The notes under the pieces are model-generated. The model was not told the DNA's origin. It made no database searches and saw only the letters and a program-made list of their open reading frames with translations. Below are positions 1-7,645 of a DNA stretch of 36,099 bases, piece by piece. The stretch is from the NCBI GenBank assembly GCA_009784985.1, contig WQXF01000015.1:1-36099 (forward strand). Direction: 5' to 3'. Origin of the DNA: Clostridia bacterium. Its GTDB lineage: Bacteria; Bacillota; Clostridia; Christensenellales; Aristaeellaceae. Position 1 is the stretch's first letter; each line of letters starts with the position of its first letter. A program made the translations under genes and the position numbers.

Positions 1-28
1 CTAAAATGTTCATGTAATGCCCCTCATC

Positions 29-934
29 TTACTGCTTCAGCCTTGGATCCAAGGTGTCTCTAAGCCCGTCGCCCAGCAGGTTCAGCGACAGGATGGTGAA
101 GAAAATCGCCAAACCAGGAGCCATCACGATATAGGAATGGTCGCGCATGTATTCGCGGCCATGGGCCAGCATATTGCCCCATTCGGGCGTGGGCGCCTGT
201 ATGCCCAGGCCAATAAAACTTAGCGCCGAAATCGTCAAGATGGCGTTGGCCACATAAAGGGTTACCTGCACGATGATAGGCCCGATACAGTTGATCAGCA
301 CATGCCTAAGTATAATGCGCCCATTGCGTGCGCCGATGGACCGTGCGGCCTCCACGTATTCGCTTCCGCGCACGCTCATTACCGCCGCCCGCACCACCCG
401 GGACAGCCTTGGGGTAAACGCCAGCCCAATCGAAAGCATTAGATTGACCTGGCTGGTACCAAAGGTGGCCACAATGGCTAGGGCCAGCAGCACATCGGGC
501 AAACATAGAAAAACATCCATTGCGCGCATGATGACATTGTCGATCCAGCCACCGAAAAAACCGGCGATTGCCCCTAGCGTCCCGCCAAAAAGCAGGGATA
601 TGCCGATGGCCGAAATACCCACCACCAACGAGATTCTTGCGCCATGCACAACCCGGGCCAGCACATCACGCCCCATCTCGTCGGTGCCCAGCAGGTGTTC
701 GGCGCTGGGCGCCCTTAAACGATTGGACACATTGCGCCGAATCGCCACTTCGTTATAATCGGCAATCAACGGCGCGCAGATGGCCATCAGCACAATCAAC
801 GAAAAAAGCACCAGGCCAATCACCGCTGTTTTGTTTTTTAAAAACTGCTTGCGCATTTGGGCGCCGCGGCTCTTGCGGCCAAATTGACGAAAGAATGCTT
901 TGCGGGTGGCATACGCCTGTGTCGTCTGTTCCAT
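29..934 (-). CDS. Peptide/nickel-type ABC transporter permease (DppC/OppC family)
   Basis: Inner-membrane permease subunit of a binding-protein-dependent importer for oligopeptides or a related substrate. The 301-residue product has a cytoplasmic N-terminus, a first helix near residues 38-58 and a BPD_transp_1 domain from about residue 95 on; the EAA loop is visible as YVEAARSIGARNGRIILRH, which docks on the ATPase. The C-terminus DTLDPRLKQ is typical of DppC. The frame can be opened three bases earlier at a TTG (937), but the sequence TGA-TTG-ATG at the junction with the upstream permease gene, and the usual ATG preference, favour 934. It follows the DppB-like gene with a gap of only three bases, so translation is probably coupled. 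The ATPase genes expected downstream would lie left of position 1. Substrate cannot be told from sequence alone. Confidence 0.93.
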   Translation of the reverse strand: MEQTTQAYATRKAFFRQFGRKSRGAQMRKQFLKNKTAVIGLVLFSLIVLMAICAPLIADYNEVAIRRNVSNRLRAPSAEHLLGTDEMGRDVLARVVHGARISLVVGISAIGISLLFGGTLGAIAGFFGGWIDNVIMRAMDVFLCLPDVLLALAIVATFGTSQVNLMLSIGLAFTPRLSRVVRAAVMSVRGSEYVEAARSIGARNGRIILRHVLINCIGPIIVQVTLYVANAILTISALSFIGLGIQAPTPEWGNMLAHGREYMRDHSYIVMAPGLAIFFTILSLNLLGDGLRDTLDPRLKQ

Positions 935-937
935 CAA

Positions 938-1882
938 TCAATTCCCCGCTTTCGCGCTGTACTGCGCCTTTATTCTTGGATCGATAAATGCGTAAATCAA
1001 ATCCACAATCAGGTTAGAAATGGCCACGCACAGCGCCATAACCACCAGGCATCCCAACACACTGGGCGTATCCCGGGATTTGATGGCCTCCACCAGCATG
1101 CGGCCCGTGCCGGGAATGGCAAACACGGTTTCAGACAGCACCATGCCCCCCAGCAACGCGCCAATGTTCATGCCTACCACGGTGATGGTGGGCATCAGGG
1201 CGTTGGGCAAAGCGTGGCGACGGATCACAGCGCCACGACTCACACCCTTGGCACGTGCCGTGCGGATATAATCCTGCCGCACCGATTCCAGCATGGTGGA
1301 CCGCGTGGTGCGCATAATGTTGGCCATGTAGTTGGCGCCCACCGCCAGGGCGGGCATGATGATGCTCCTAAACCCGTGATCCATACCGCCGGGGGGCAGC
1401 CAGCCCAGCTGCACCGAAAACAGCAGGAGCAATAGCAGCCCAAACCAGAAGATGGGCAACGATACGCCCAAAAGTCCGATGATCATTGTGATGTTGGAAA
1501 AAATCGAATTGGGTTTGGTGGCCGAATACACACCGATAGGGATGCCTAGGGCCACACAAAACACCATGGCTGCTATCACAATCTTAAAGGTATGGGGAAA
1601 CCGCGCGCTCAGCTGCTCGCTAACAGGGGCGCGCGTGATATACGACATGCCGAAATTACCCTGGCACAGGCCAATCACGTAATTTACATACTGCACAAAA
1701 AACGGCCGGTCCAGCCCCAGCTCCGCCTTGAGCTGCTCGCTGGCCTCCGGTGAATATTCGTTGCCCAGGATCACCGCCGTCGGATCACCCGGCGTAAAGT
1801 ACATGATGGTAAACACCACAAAGGTGAGTGCCAAAATGACCGGGATGAGGATAATGAGGCGGCCAAGGATGTACTTATACAT
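938..1882 (-). CDS. Peptide/nickel-type ABC transporter permease (DppB/OppB family)
   Basis: Partner permease of the DppC-like protein; the two form the transmembrane channel of the importer. The 314-residue protein starts with the family-typical MYKYILGRLIILIPVIL helix, followed by the periplasm-facing FTPGDP motif near residue 30, and carries an EAA loop (YIRTARAKGVSRGAVIRRH) near residue 200 and a C-terminal helix ending IDPRIK. An AAAGG element lies upstream of the ATG. A 205-base gap holding a palindromic repeat separates it from the substrate-binding-protein gene upstream, so the binding protein and permeases may be expressed at different levels from one transcript. Confidence 0.93.
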   Translation of the reverse strand: MYKYILGRLIILIPVILALTFVVFTIMYFTPGDPTAVILGNEYSPEASEQLKAELGLDRPFFVQYVNYVIGLCQGNFGMSYITRAPVSEQLSARFPHTFKIVIAAMVFCVALGIPIGVYSATKPNSIFSNITMIIGLLGVSLPIFWFGLLLLLLFSVQLGWLPPGGMDHGFRSIIMPALAVGANYMANIMRTTRSTMLESVRQDYIRTARAKGVSRGAVIRRHALPNALMPTITVVGMNIGALLGGMVLSETVFAIPGTGRMLVEAIKSRDTPSVLGCLVVMALCVAISNLIVDLIYAFIDPRIKAQYSAKAGN

Positions 1883-1926
1883 GCCGATACCTTTTTCCCT
1901 TTATGAATTTAGTGGTGCCAGGCGCG

Positions 1927-2057
1927 GAATCCCCCCGCCATTGCGGTGGCCCTCCCCCCTTTGACAAGGGGGGTAGAGCAAGAACGGCTAGCCTGCATAT
2001 GCAACCCCTACCTCCCTTGTTAAAGGGAGGGGGACCGCCGCAGCGGTGGAGGGATTC
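1927..2057. repeat. MITE-like palindromic intergenic element
   Basis: A 131-base imperfect palindrome. The left arm starts gaatccccccgccattgcgg and the right arm, read on the other strand, starts gaatccctccaccgctgcgg; the match continues for about 40 bases per arm (ccctccccc, ttgacaa versus ttaacaa). Each arm also contains its own small hairpin (cccccctttgacaagggggg; cctcccttgttaaagggagg). There is no reading frame and no obvious target-site duplication. It lies between the binding-protein and permease genes, where its RNA form could fold and act as a processing or attenuation element. Calling it MITE-like is inference from structure. Confidence 0.75.
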
Positions 2058-2087
2058 TACCCCGGCGATTGTCGTTTTGTGTAGCGA

Positions 2088-3638
2088 TTAATAATGCAAC
2101 TTGTAGTAGTTAAACGGCCGCTCCACGTTGATCTCCACGCCCCGCAAATCCTTGTTGGTCATCGCAAACATGATGCTCACATACAGATCGACCTCAGGCG
2201 CTTCAATGGCCATAAACTCCTGCACACGCTTGTAGACTTCGGCGCGCACTTCATTGTCAAAGCTGGCGCGGCCTTCGGCGATCAACTCGTCCAGCTCCTC
2301 ATTCAAGTACCATCCGCGGTTTACGCCGCCAATGCCCGCCGTGCCAAAGCGGCGCGCCAGGAACAGGTCGGGATCCCAATAGGCGCCCCAGCTGGTGATA
2401 AACATGGGCGCTTTGTGCTCGGCAATCATGGAGGCAAACACAGCGTTTTCGATGCGTACAATCTGGGCGTTGATGCCGATATCCGCCAGATCGGCCTGGA
2501 CTACCTGAGCGATACGCTCGGCTTCGTCGCGGAACACGATGATCTCGGTATCAAAGCCCGGACAGCCTGCCTCGGCCATAAGCGCCTTGGCCCGCTCGGG
2601 ATCATAGGAGTACATGTCCAAGGGATTGTCAATGGCGCCCAAGCAGGTGGGGGCAAACGTGGCGCAATTGTATACCACGGTACCCAGGCCGTTGTGGCCC
2701 ACTTCCAAGCAGTCGTCGCGGTTCACGGCAAAATTGACGGCCTGGCGCACCAGGGGATTGTTGAACCACTCCAGGGTGGTGTTCATGCCCAAGTGCCACA
2801 CGGTTTGCGAATAATGCTGCCACAGGGCCACGCTGTCGTCGTTTGCAACGCGGTTGTAATCCACGGTGCTAAAGTCCACGTTCATGTCGGCCGCGCCGGT
2901 CTCAACGGCGATGGTGCGGCTGCTGCCCTCGGGGATTACTTTAAAAGTAAGCGAATTGTTGAGGGCTTTGTCGTCTTGATTAAAGTAATCGTCAAAGCGG
3001 GTGAGCTTGATGCTGTCGCCGATCAAGCGGCTGGTGAAGGTGTAGCGGCCGCTGCCGATGGGATGCGACCAATCGCCCGACGCTTCGGCCTGCTCAGCGT
3101 AAGCTTGGGGCACAATGCAAGTGGACTGATGCGTAAGGGCTGTGGGCAGCGCGGGATAGGGCCCGCTGGTGAGGATGCGGAGGGTTAGATCGTCCACCTT
3201 GCTAATCTCCACCACCGGGGCAAACAGAGCGCCAATGGCCGTGCCATTCTTGGTGCGGTTGAGGGAATGCACCACATCGTCGGCCGTTAAGATCGAGCCG
3301 TCGTGTACCTTGATGCCCTCGTAGATTTTGAAGTGCCATTCGTTTTCGCTCAGCATTTCATAGCTCTCACACAGCTCCGGGATGCCGTTGAGGTTCCTGT
3401 CAAAGGTAAACAGCTTGCTATACACGTTGTTGATCACATAGCCGTTGGACAGGTCGGATGTGTTGGTGGGATCCCAGGACACCATGTCCAGCGCCTGGAC
3501 GATCACGATGTCGGCGTCTAGGTTGGTGGCCTCGCTCAGGTCAAAAACATCGGGAGCCTCCTTAGGAGCAGCCAAAACGGGCGTGGCCATCACTGCGGCC
3601 ATCAAAAGCGCCACCAGAAGAAAAGAAAACCGTTTCAT
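2088..3638 (-). CDS. ABC transporter substrate-binding protein (SBP_bac_5 family)
   Basis: Extracellular solute receptor of the adjacent DppBC-like importer. The frame is open upstream to 3776, but the start at 3638 gives a textbook signal peptide (MKRFSFLLVALLMAAVMATP, then VLA-A) and is preceded by an AGAGGAGA Shine-Dalgarno; the product is 516 residues. The family pattern is clear: a binding-site-forming segment AWHFK-like (NEWHFKIYEGIKVHDG) near residue 105, LTADDVVHSL, and the C-terminal part with VDLYVSIMF. There is no lipobox cysteine after the signal peptide, so unlike many Gram-positive binding proteins it seems to be cut by signal peptidase I, or is held by the permeases only. A strong promoter lies 35-63 bases upstream. 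Confidence 0.93.
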   Translation of the reverse strand: MKRFSFLLVALLMAAVMATPVLAAPKEAPDVFDLSEATNLDADIVIVQALDMVSWDPTNTSDLSNGYVINNVYSKLFTFDRNLNGIPELCESYEMLSENEWHFKIYEGIKVHDGSILTADDVVHSLNRTKNGTAIGALFAPVVEISKVDDLTLRILTSGPYPALPTALTHQSTCIVPQAYAEQAEASGDWSHPIGSGRYTFTSRLIGDSIKLTRFDDYFNQDDKALNNSLTFKVIPEGSSRTIAVETGAADMNVDFSTVDYNRVANDDSVALWQHYSQTVWHLGMNTTLEWFNNPLVRQAVNFAVNRDDCLEVGHNGLGTVVYNCATFAPTCLGAIDNPLDMYSYDPERAKALMAEAGCPGFDTEIIVFRDEAERIAQVVQADLADIGINAQIVRIENAVFASMIAEHKAPMFITSWGAYWDPDLFLARRFGTAGIGGVNRGWYLNEELDELIAEGRASFDNEVRAEVYKRVQEFMAIEAPEVDLYVSIMFAMTNKDLRGVEINVERPFNYYKLHY

Positions 3639-3672
3639 ACAAATGACATCTCCTCTCACGAATTTAACTTTT

Positions 3673-3701
3673 ATAATAGCCGCAATTTGCCCTGCTGTCA
3701 A
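3673..3701 (-). promoter_or_regulatory. Sigma-A promoter of the ABC importer genes
   Basis: On the minus strand a TTGACA -35 box (3701-3696) and TATTAT -10 box (3678-3673) are separated by exactly 17 bases. The predicted start near 3666 leaves a leader of about 28 bases containing the SD site of the binding-protein gene. Confidence 0.8.
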
Positions 3702-3788
3702 TGCGTTGTGATAAATTTTGCAAGATTTGCACAGCGGACTTGCAAATATGGGATGGCAACGGCAAAAAGAACGCAAAAAAGGAAGTGA

Positions 3789-3817
3789 TTGTACAAAAAC
3801 CGCATATACAGTATAAT
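3789..3817 (+). promoter_or_regulatory. Promoter of the holin-like toxin mRNA
   Basis: A perfect TATAAT -10 (3812-3817) follows TTGTAC (3789-3794) with a 17-base spacer. The transcript would begin near 3824 and run through the toxin frame into the hairpin at 3965-4000. Confidence 0.65.
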
Positions 3818-3881
3818 GTGGATAGCAGGAAGATTTACATGGGGTTTGCGATCTCCGCTGGGAACAGAGGAGGTGATCGCC

Positions 3882-3962
3882 ATGACAGATTATGAGATGA
3901 TCATGGTCGTATTGGCGATTCTAGGACTGCTGATAGCAGCGTTCAAGCTGGGCAGAAAATAG
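3882..3962 (+). CDS. Holin-like toxin peptide (26 aa, type I toxin-antitoxin)
   Basis: A very short frame encoding MTDYEMIMVVLAILGLLIAA followed by FKLGRK. It has the layout of the Hol_Tox peptides of Firmicutes: a short polar start with the acidic motif, one membrane-spanning helix, and a basic tail. An excellent AGAGGAGGTGAT Shine-Dalgarno sits 6-7 bases before the ATG. Members of this family insert in the membrane and are kept silent by an antisense RNA, as with TxpA/RatA and Fst-like systems. Here a promoter lies upstream, a 12-bp hairpin directly follows the stop codon, and an opposing promoter lies at 4064-4092, all as expected of such a locus. Toxicity is inferred from family and context, not shown by the sequence. 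Confidence 0.85.
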   Translation: MTDYEMIMVVLAILGLLIAAFKLGRK

Positions 3963-4057
3963 CGCGAACCGCCGTGTAGTGGCTGCTGCACGGCGGTTCG
4001 TGTGTCCAACGGTATTTTGCCAGCGGATTAGCTGACCCCAGTAAGCGCAATCTTCCT
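3963..4057 (-). ncRNA. Predicted antisense antitoxin RNA
   Basis: An RNA of roughly 90-100 bases is predicted from the strong minus-strand promoter at 4092-4064 to the hairpin at 4000-3965. It contains no credible reading frame. It converges with the toxin mRNA and is complementary to it over the hairpin, including the 12-base loop, so loop-loop contact could start pairing. Exact ends are estimates; if termination occurs after the tttt at the end of the toxin frame the overlap would reach the last toxin codons. Confidence 0.7.
3965..4000. terminator. Bidirectional hairpin shared by toxin mRNA and antisense RNA
   Basis: Perfect 12-bp stem, CGAACCGCCGTG (3965-3976) with CACGGCGGTTCG (3989-4000), and a 12-base loop TAGTGGCTGCTG. 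The U-rich tract is modest: gctatttt on the minus side and a more distant tattttg on the plus side, so termination strength is uncertain, more so on the plus strand. Confidence 0.75.
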
Positions 4058-4063
4058 GCTACT

Positions 4064-4092
4064 ATTATAGTGCTAGGCGCCGCTTTCGTCAA
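4064..4092 (-). promoter_or_regulatory. Promoter of the antisense RNA
   Basis: TTGACG (-35, 4092-4087), 17-base spacer, perfect TATAAT (-10, 4069-4064). By match to consensus it is stronger than the toxin promoter, as expected if the antitoxin RNA is in excess. Confidence 0.82.
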
Positions 4093-4143
4093 GTACGCAA
4101 GGTGCTTATGATTTTGTTTTATTCTGGAAAGGACGGATGCCCC

Positions 4144-5880
4144 TTGATTACCTTGGATGCATGGGTGCAAGCATTGGCGCTGACAGCGATGCTGGGTTTA
4201 GCCTATAGCAGGCATGCCGCAAAGATCAATGCCGCGCGCCTGCCCGCCGCCCTGGGGCGCTGGAGCAAACACTGGGTGGATCGCCTGTATTGGCCATTGT
4301 TTGCCCTGGCGCTGGCCACCGGTGTGCTGGTGCGGGTTTGGGACTTTCCCACATTCCCCCACGGCCTGTACCACGATGAAGCCATGGCCACGGCAGAAGC
4401 CATCTCCTTGTTGCGCCTGGGCACCGATCACCTGGGCACCCCCTGGCCCCTACACTTTGAGGCCTGGTTATACGGCCAAATGAGCGTATTCCTTTCTTAT
4501 CTGATGATGCCGTTTTTTGCCCTGATGGGCATTTCAAAGCTTTCTATCCGCTTGCCCACGCTAATCATGGCCCTGCTGGCTTTGCCCGTGATGTGGGATT
4601 TTGCCCGGCGTATGCTAGGCAAGCGGTTTGCGCTGATCGTACTGTGGCTCACGGCCATCTGCCCGTGGCAGATTGTGCAGAGCCGTTGGTCTTTGGATTG
4701 TTTTATGATGGCGCACATGTTTTTATTTTCCGTATACTTTTTGCACCTAGGTTTGGGGCGCAAAGCGTTTATGTATCTTTCCATGGTGTTTTTTGGCCTT
4801 ACGATGTATACCTACGGCGTTGCGCTGTACACCATTCCGCCCTTTTTGATCTTTGCGGTGGTTTACCTGCTGCGCAAACAACGGGTGCGGTGGTGGGAGG
4901 CGCTGCTGAGCGGGGGCATATACCTGGCAGTGGCCGCACCCTTCTTACTCATTATGGCCATCAACTATTTTCATTGGGAATCCATGCGCTTAGGGCCCTT
5001 TACGTTACAGTACTTCCCCCTCTCGGGCCGTTCCAACGACATCCTGCTCTTTGCCGAGGAGCCCATGAGGCAGTTTACGTACAACCTGCGATATTTGCTG
5101 GACGTACTCCTGCAAAACGAGGGCGACTCTTTGTATGCCTACTTTGCCACGCGCACGCTATACACCTTTTCGGTTCCGGCCATCGTAGCGGGCATCTGGC
5201 TTTTGTGGCGGGCTCGGCGTGCCGGCCTCGCCCAAGGAGAGCCGCTATCCCTGGCGGATCGCAGAGCCAACGACGGCGTATCCCTGGTGTTCCTGTATTT
5301 TTGCGCCATGGTGATCTGCGGACTGCTCACCGATTTTACAACCAATCAGCGGGCCAACGCCATCTTTTATCCCCTTCTGTTTATCATAGCCTACGCGCTG
5401 TATCAGGTGATCCGGCGCATACCCAGTTTTGCTCCCGCCATCGCTTTGATCTACGGGCTGGGATTTTTGGTATTTGTGCAGGGCTATTTTGGTGATGTTT
5501 CGTATCGGGAAAGAACCAACGACTTCTTTAGGGCCGGGTATTACGAAGCCCTGCTGGATGTGCGCCCCATGGACTGCGATGTGTACTATGTGCCCCAGGC
5601 CGGGAGCAGCTACACCGTAGTATGGGCGGCCCACGAGATCGACAGCCTTCAATTGCAAGACGAAAAGCCCATGTTCGACATGGAAGGCAACGAGATGGAC
5701 TTGTATTCTTACCGTTACATATTTACGGACTTCGAGGATTTTGAGCCCGATCCCTGGGAGTGCGCCGCCTACGTGGTGGGCCAGGACTTTAAGCACCTGT
5801 TTGATCCGGAGGACTTTATCATCAAAGATTTTGGCCTGTTCGCGTCGGTATATCCCCGCTACTGGGCCGAAGACGAATAA
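4144..5880 (+). CDS. GT-C membrane glycosyltransferase (family 39-like, ArnT/PMT type)
   Basis: Polytopic membrane protein that probably moves a sugar from a polyprenyl-phosphate donor to a protein or envelope glycan on the outer face of the membrane. About 11-13 hydrophobic helices are visible and the first outside loop carries the family's acidic pair in LYHDEAMATAEA (Asp near residue 78), followed by SVFLSYLMMPFFALMGIS and a soluble C-terminal stretch of about 120 residues. The frame is open from a GTG at 4102, but an AAAGGA site at 4128-4133 points to the TTG at 4144 (578 residues); the longer form would overlap the antisense-RNA promoter. No strong promoter is seen, only a weak TATGAT at 4107. 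A paralogue follows after 18 bases, so the two are co-transcribed. Confidence 0.85.
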   Translation: MITLDAWVQALALTAMLGLAYSRHAAKINAARLPAALGRWSKHWVDRLYWPLFALALATGVLVRVWDFPTFPHGLYHDEAMATAEAISLLRLGTDHLGTPWPLHFEAWLYGQMSVFLSYLMMPFFALMGISKLSIRLPTLIMALLALPVMWDFARRMLGKRFALIVLWLTAICPWQIVQSRWSLDCFMMAHMFLFSVYFLHLGLGRKAFMYLSMVFFGLTMYTYGVALYTIPPFLIFAVVYLLRKQRVRWWEALLSGGIYLAVAAPFLLIMAINYFHWESMRLGPFTLQYFPLSGRSNDILLFAEEPMRQFTYNLRYLLDVLLQNEGDSLYAYFATRTLYTFSVPAIVAGIWLLWRARRAGLAQGEPLSLADRRANDGVSLVFLYFCAMVICGLLTDFTTNQRANAIFYPLLFIIAYALYQVIRRIPSFAPAIALIYGLGFLVFVQGYFGDVSYRERTNDFFRAGYYEALLDVRPMDCDVYYVPQAGSSYTVVWAAHEIDSLQLQDEKPMFDMEGNEMDLYSYRYIFTDFEDFEPDPWECAAYVVGQDFKHLFDPEDFIIKDFGLFASVYPRYWAEDE

Positions 5881-5898
5881 GAAAGGGGGCGATACTCC

Positions 5899-7641
5899 AT
5901 GCTGAGCGATTGGAATCTTGCGGGTATGGCGCTGGTTGCCGTCCTTTGTTTCATCGCGGGTTATTCCCGGAAATCAAAAACCGAACTAAAAGCCGAAACA
6001 AAAATCGAAACGAGAATCGAAACGAGAACAGTGGCCTTGCTCATCGCCCTGGGCGCGGCGTTGCGTATCTGGCAGCTTTTTGTGGCGCGAGACGCCGTGC
6101 TCCCAGAGGAGCTTCGTACCATCCTGCAGGCACGGTCCCTGTTGGCGGATAGCAAAAGCCTGGAAGGGTTCCCCTGGCCGGTGATCCTATCCGGTTGGGG
6201 TGGGGAGGCCGAGGGTGCGCTGCTCATATGGCTCTCCATGCCGTTGGTGGCCCTTTTCGGCAGTACGGTGCTGGCGGTTCGCTTGCCCATGTTATTGCTT
6301 TCGGTGTTTTCCTTGTGGGTGCTGTGGGATTTGATCCGGCGCGCTTTTTCTAGCCGGGCGGCATTCTGGGCATTGTTGTTGGCCGTTGTAGCTCCATGGC
6401 AGCTGATGGCTTCCCGCTGGCCGCTAACCTGGCAGCTTCTCCCCTATTTGCTGCTCATCAGCGCGTGGATGCTCACCAAAAAGCGGCCCGCCTGGTTCAT
6501 CGCCGGTATGTGCGTGCTGGGGCTCTCGATGTATACGTTTGATGCGGCTTGGTATACGGTACCGTTGCTGGCGTTGCTATGGGCCGTGCTGGTGGCCCGG
6601 CGGCGCGGGGTACGCCTGCCTGTGGCGGCGGCGGGGGTGGCAGCGTTTCTTTTGACCGCAGCGCCTGTGCTGCTGGCCTTGCTGCAAGGCAGCGTGGCTT
6701 TTCCCCACGAACACATGCTTGTAGGCATTGAGCCCAGGCCGGTGACTTCGCTATTCTATCTTCGCGCCACCACGCCGGATCAGCAAGGTTACGGCCCGCA
6801 ACTGCTGCCATTCTTTAAAGATTCGCCTGGCTTTGCTTCCCTGTTTTTGCAGCTTTCCGCCAACGGATACAAAGTATTAGAAAGCACGGCGTTGCAGTAT
6901 ACGAATGCCCCCATTCGTACCGCCGCCTACCTGCTGCCGGACTGGGGCTTTCTGTATATCTTTTTGATTCCTCTCACCTTCTTTGGCGCGGTAAGTTTTA
7001 TGGCACGCAACAAAAAGCGGCGGCATCAACCAAACCTTGCGGCGGATTTGCTGGTGGCCTGGCCCCTGTGTGCACTGCCGTTTTTGCTGCTATTTGGGGA
7101 GCTTACGCCTCTCCATAACGCGGCGCTCCTCTATCCGCTGCTGTTATGCACGGCCTGCGGCGCTCGGGCGATGGCGCGCAGATTCCGGCCCATCAGCGCG
7201 GCCCTTGGGCTGCTCTGCGTGGCTGGCGCGCTGGCCTTTTCGGTTTGGGGCTTCGATCCCGCACCTACCCTCCCCGGCTTAAAGGATGCCCTGGCCTACG
7301 CCCGCGAGCAATCGGCACAACAGGTTGTGGTAACCACCTACCATGTTGCCAACGAAAGCCCGGCCCGTGCGGCGATAGCAAACACCATGACGGTTTTTGA
7401 TTTGGATGCCGCCTACGTACGCGGTGAGCGGGAGGAACCCGGCATGCTGCCCTATAGGGAGCGCTTCTGGCATGTGAGTTTTCTCAACAATTTTGTGGAG
7501 AGAGAGGAAGGCGCCACATTCGAGGCAGATCCCCTGGCCGATGCCGTATACGTAATGCACCACTACGAAGCGCTAATGATTGACGCGAATCGTTTTGTGA
7601 TAGAAGAATTTGGGGAGTTTGTGGTGGCGAGGGGCAGATAG
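5899..7641 (+). CDS. GT-C membrane glycosyltransferase paralogue (family 39-like)
   Basis: A 580-residue polytopic protein clearly related to its upstream neighbour: both share the order helix, acidic loop, (S/L)MPLVALFG-type helix, RLP, WDLIRRAF/WDFARRML, and APWQ/CPWQ plus SRW motifs. Odd points: the first loop reads VLPEELRTILQARSLL, so the Asp-Glu pair of the first copy is Glu-Glu (residues 70-71) here; and residues 25-45 form a charged K/E/T-rich low-complexity stretch (ELKAETKIETRIETRT). An AAGAAAGGGGG Shine-Dalgarno precedes the ATG. It may form a pair with its neighbour or act on another acceptor. Activity is uncertain because of the changed acidic site. Confidence 0.8.
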   Translation: MLSDWNLAGMALVAVLCFIAGYSRKSKTELKAETKIETRIETRTVALLIALGAALRIWQLFVARDAVLPEELRTILQARSLLADSKSLEGFPWPVILSGWGGEAEGALLIWLSMPLVALFGSTVLAVRLPMLLLSVFSLWVLWDLIRRAFSSRAAFWALLLAVVAPWQLMASRWPLTWQLLPYLLLISAWMLTKKRPAWFIAGMCVLGLSMYTFDAAWYTVPLLALLWAVLVARRRGVRLPVAAAGVAAFLLTAAPVLLALLQGSVAFPHEHMLVGIEPRPVTSLFYLRATTPDQQGYGPQLLPFFKDSPGFASLFLQLSANGYKVLESTALQYTNAPIRTAAYLLPDWGFLYIFLIPLTFFGAVSFMARNKKRRHQPNLAADLLVAWPLCALPFLLLFGELTPLHNAALLYPLLLCTACGARAMARRFRPISAALGLLCVAGALAFSVWGFDPAPTLPGLKDALAYAREQSAQQVVVTTYHVANESPARAAIANTMTVFDLDAAYVRGEREEPGMLPYRERFWHVSFLNNFVEREEGATFEADPLADAVYVMHHYEALMIDANRFVIEEFGEFVVARGR

Positions 7642-7645
7642 AATA

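Larger units (their letters stand above)
3812..4069. repeat. Inverted repeat arms around the toxin/antisense locus (3812-3862 and 4069-4020)
   Basis: Read 5'->3' on opposite strands, the two arms share TATAAT, TAGCAGGAAGATT, then TAC-TGGGGT and ATC-CCGCTGG in the same order with small gaps. The arms therefore place a nearly identical -10 box and leader of roughly 45 bases at the start of both converging RNAs. The arms flank the toxin frame and the shared terminator. Confidence 0.8.

Noticed and set aside
2094-3188. A 364-codon plus-strand open frame opposite the binding-protein gene
   Set aside because: It is the antisense shadow of a clear SBP_bac_5 gene, rich in His, Val and Gly with no SD site or known motif.
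4593-5495. A 300-codon frame inside the first glycosyltransferase gene
   Set aside because: Same-strand shifted frame with Arg/Pro/His-rich composition; the GT-C frame has clear helices and motifs.
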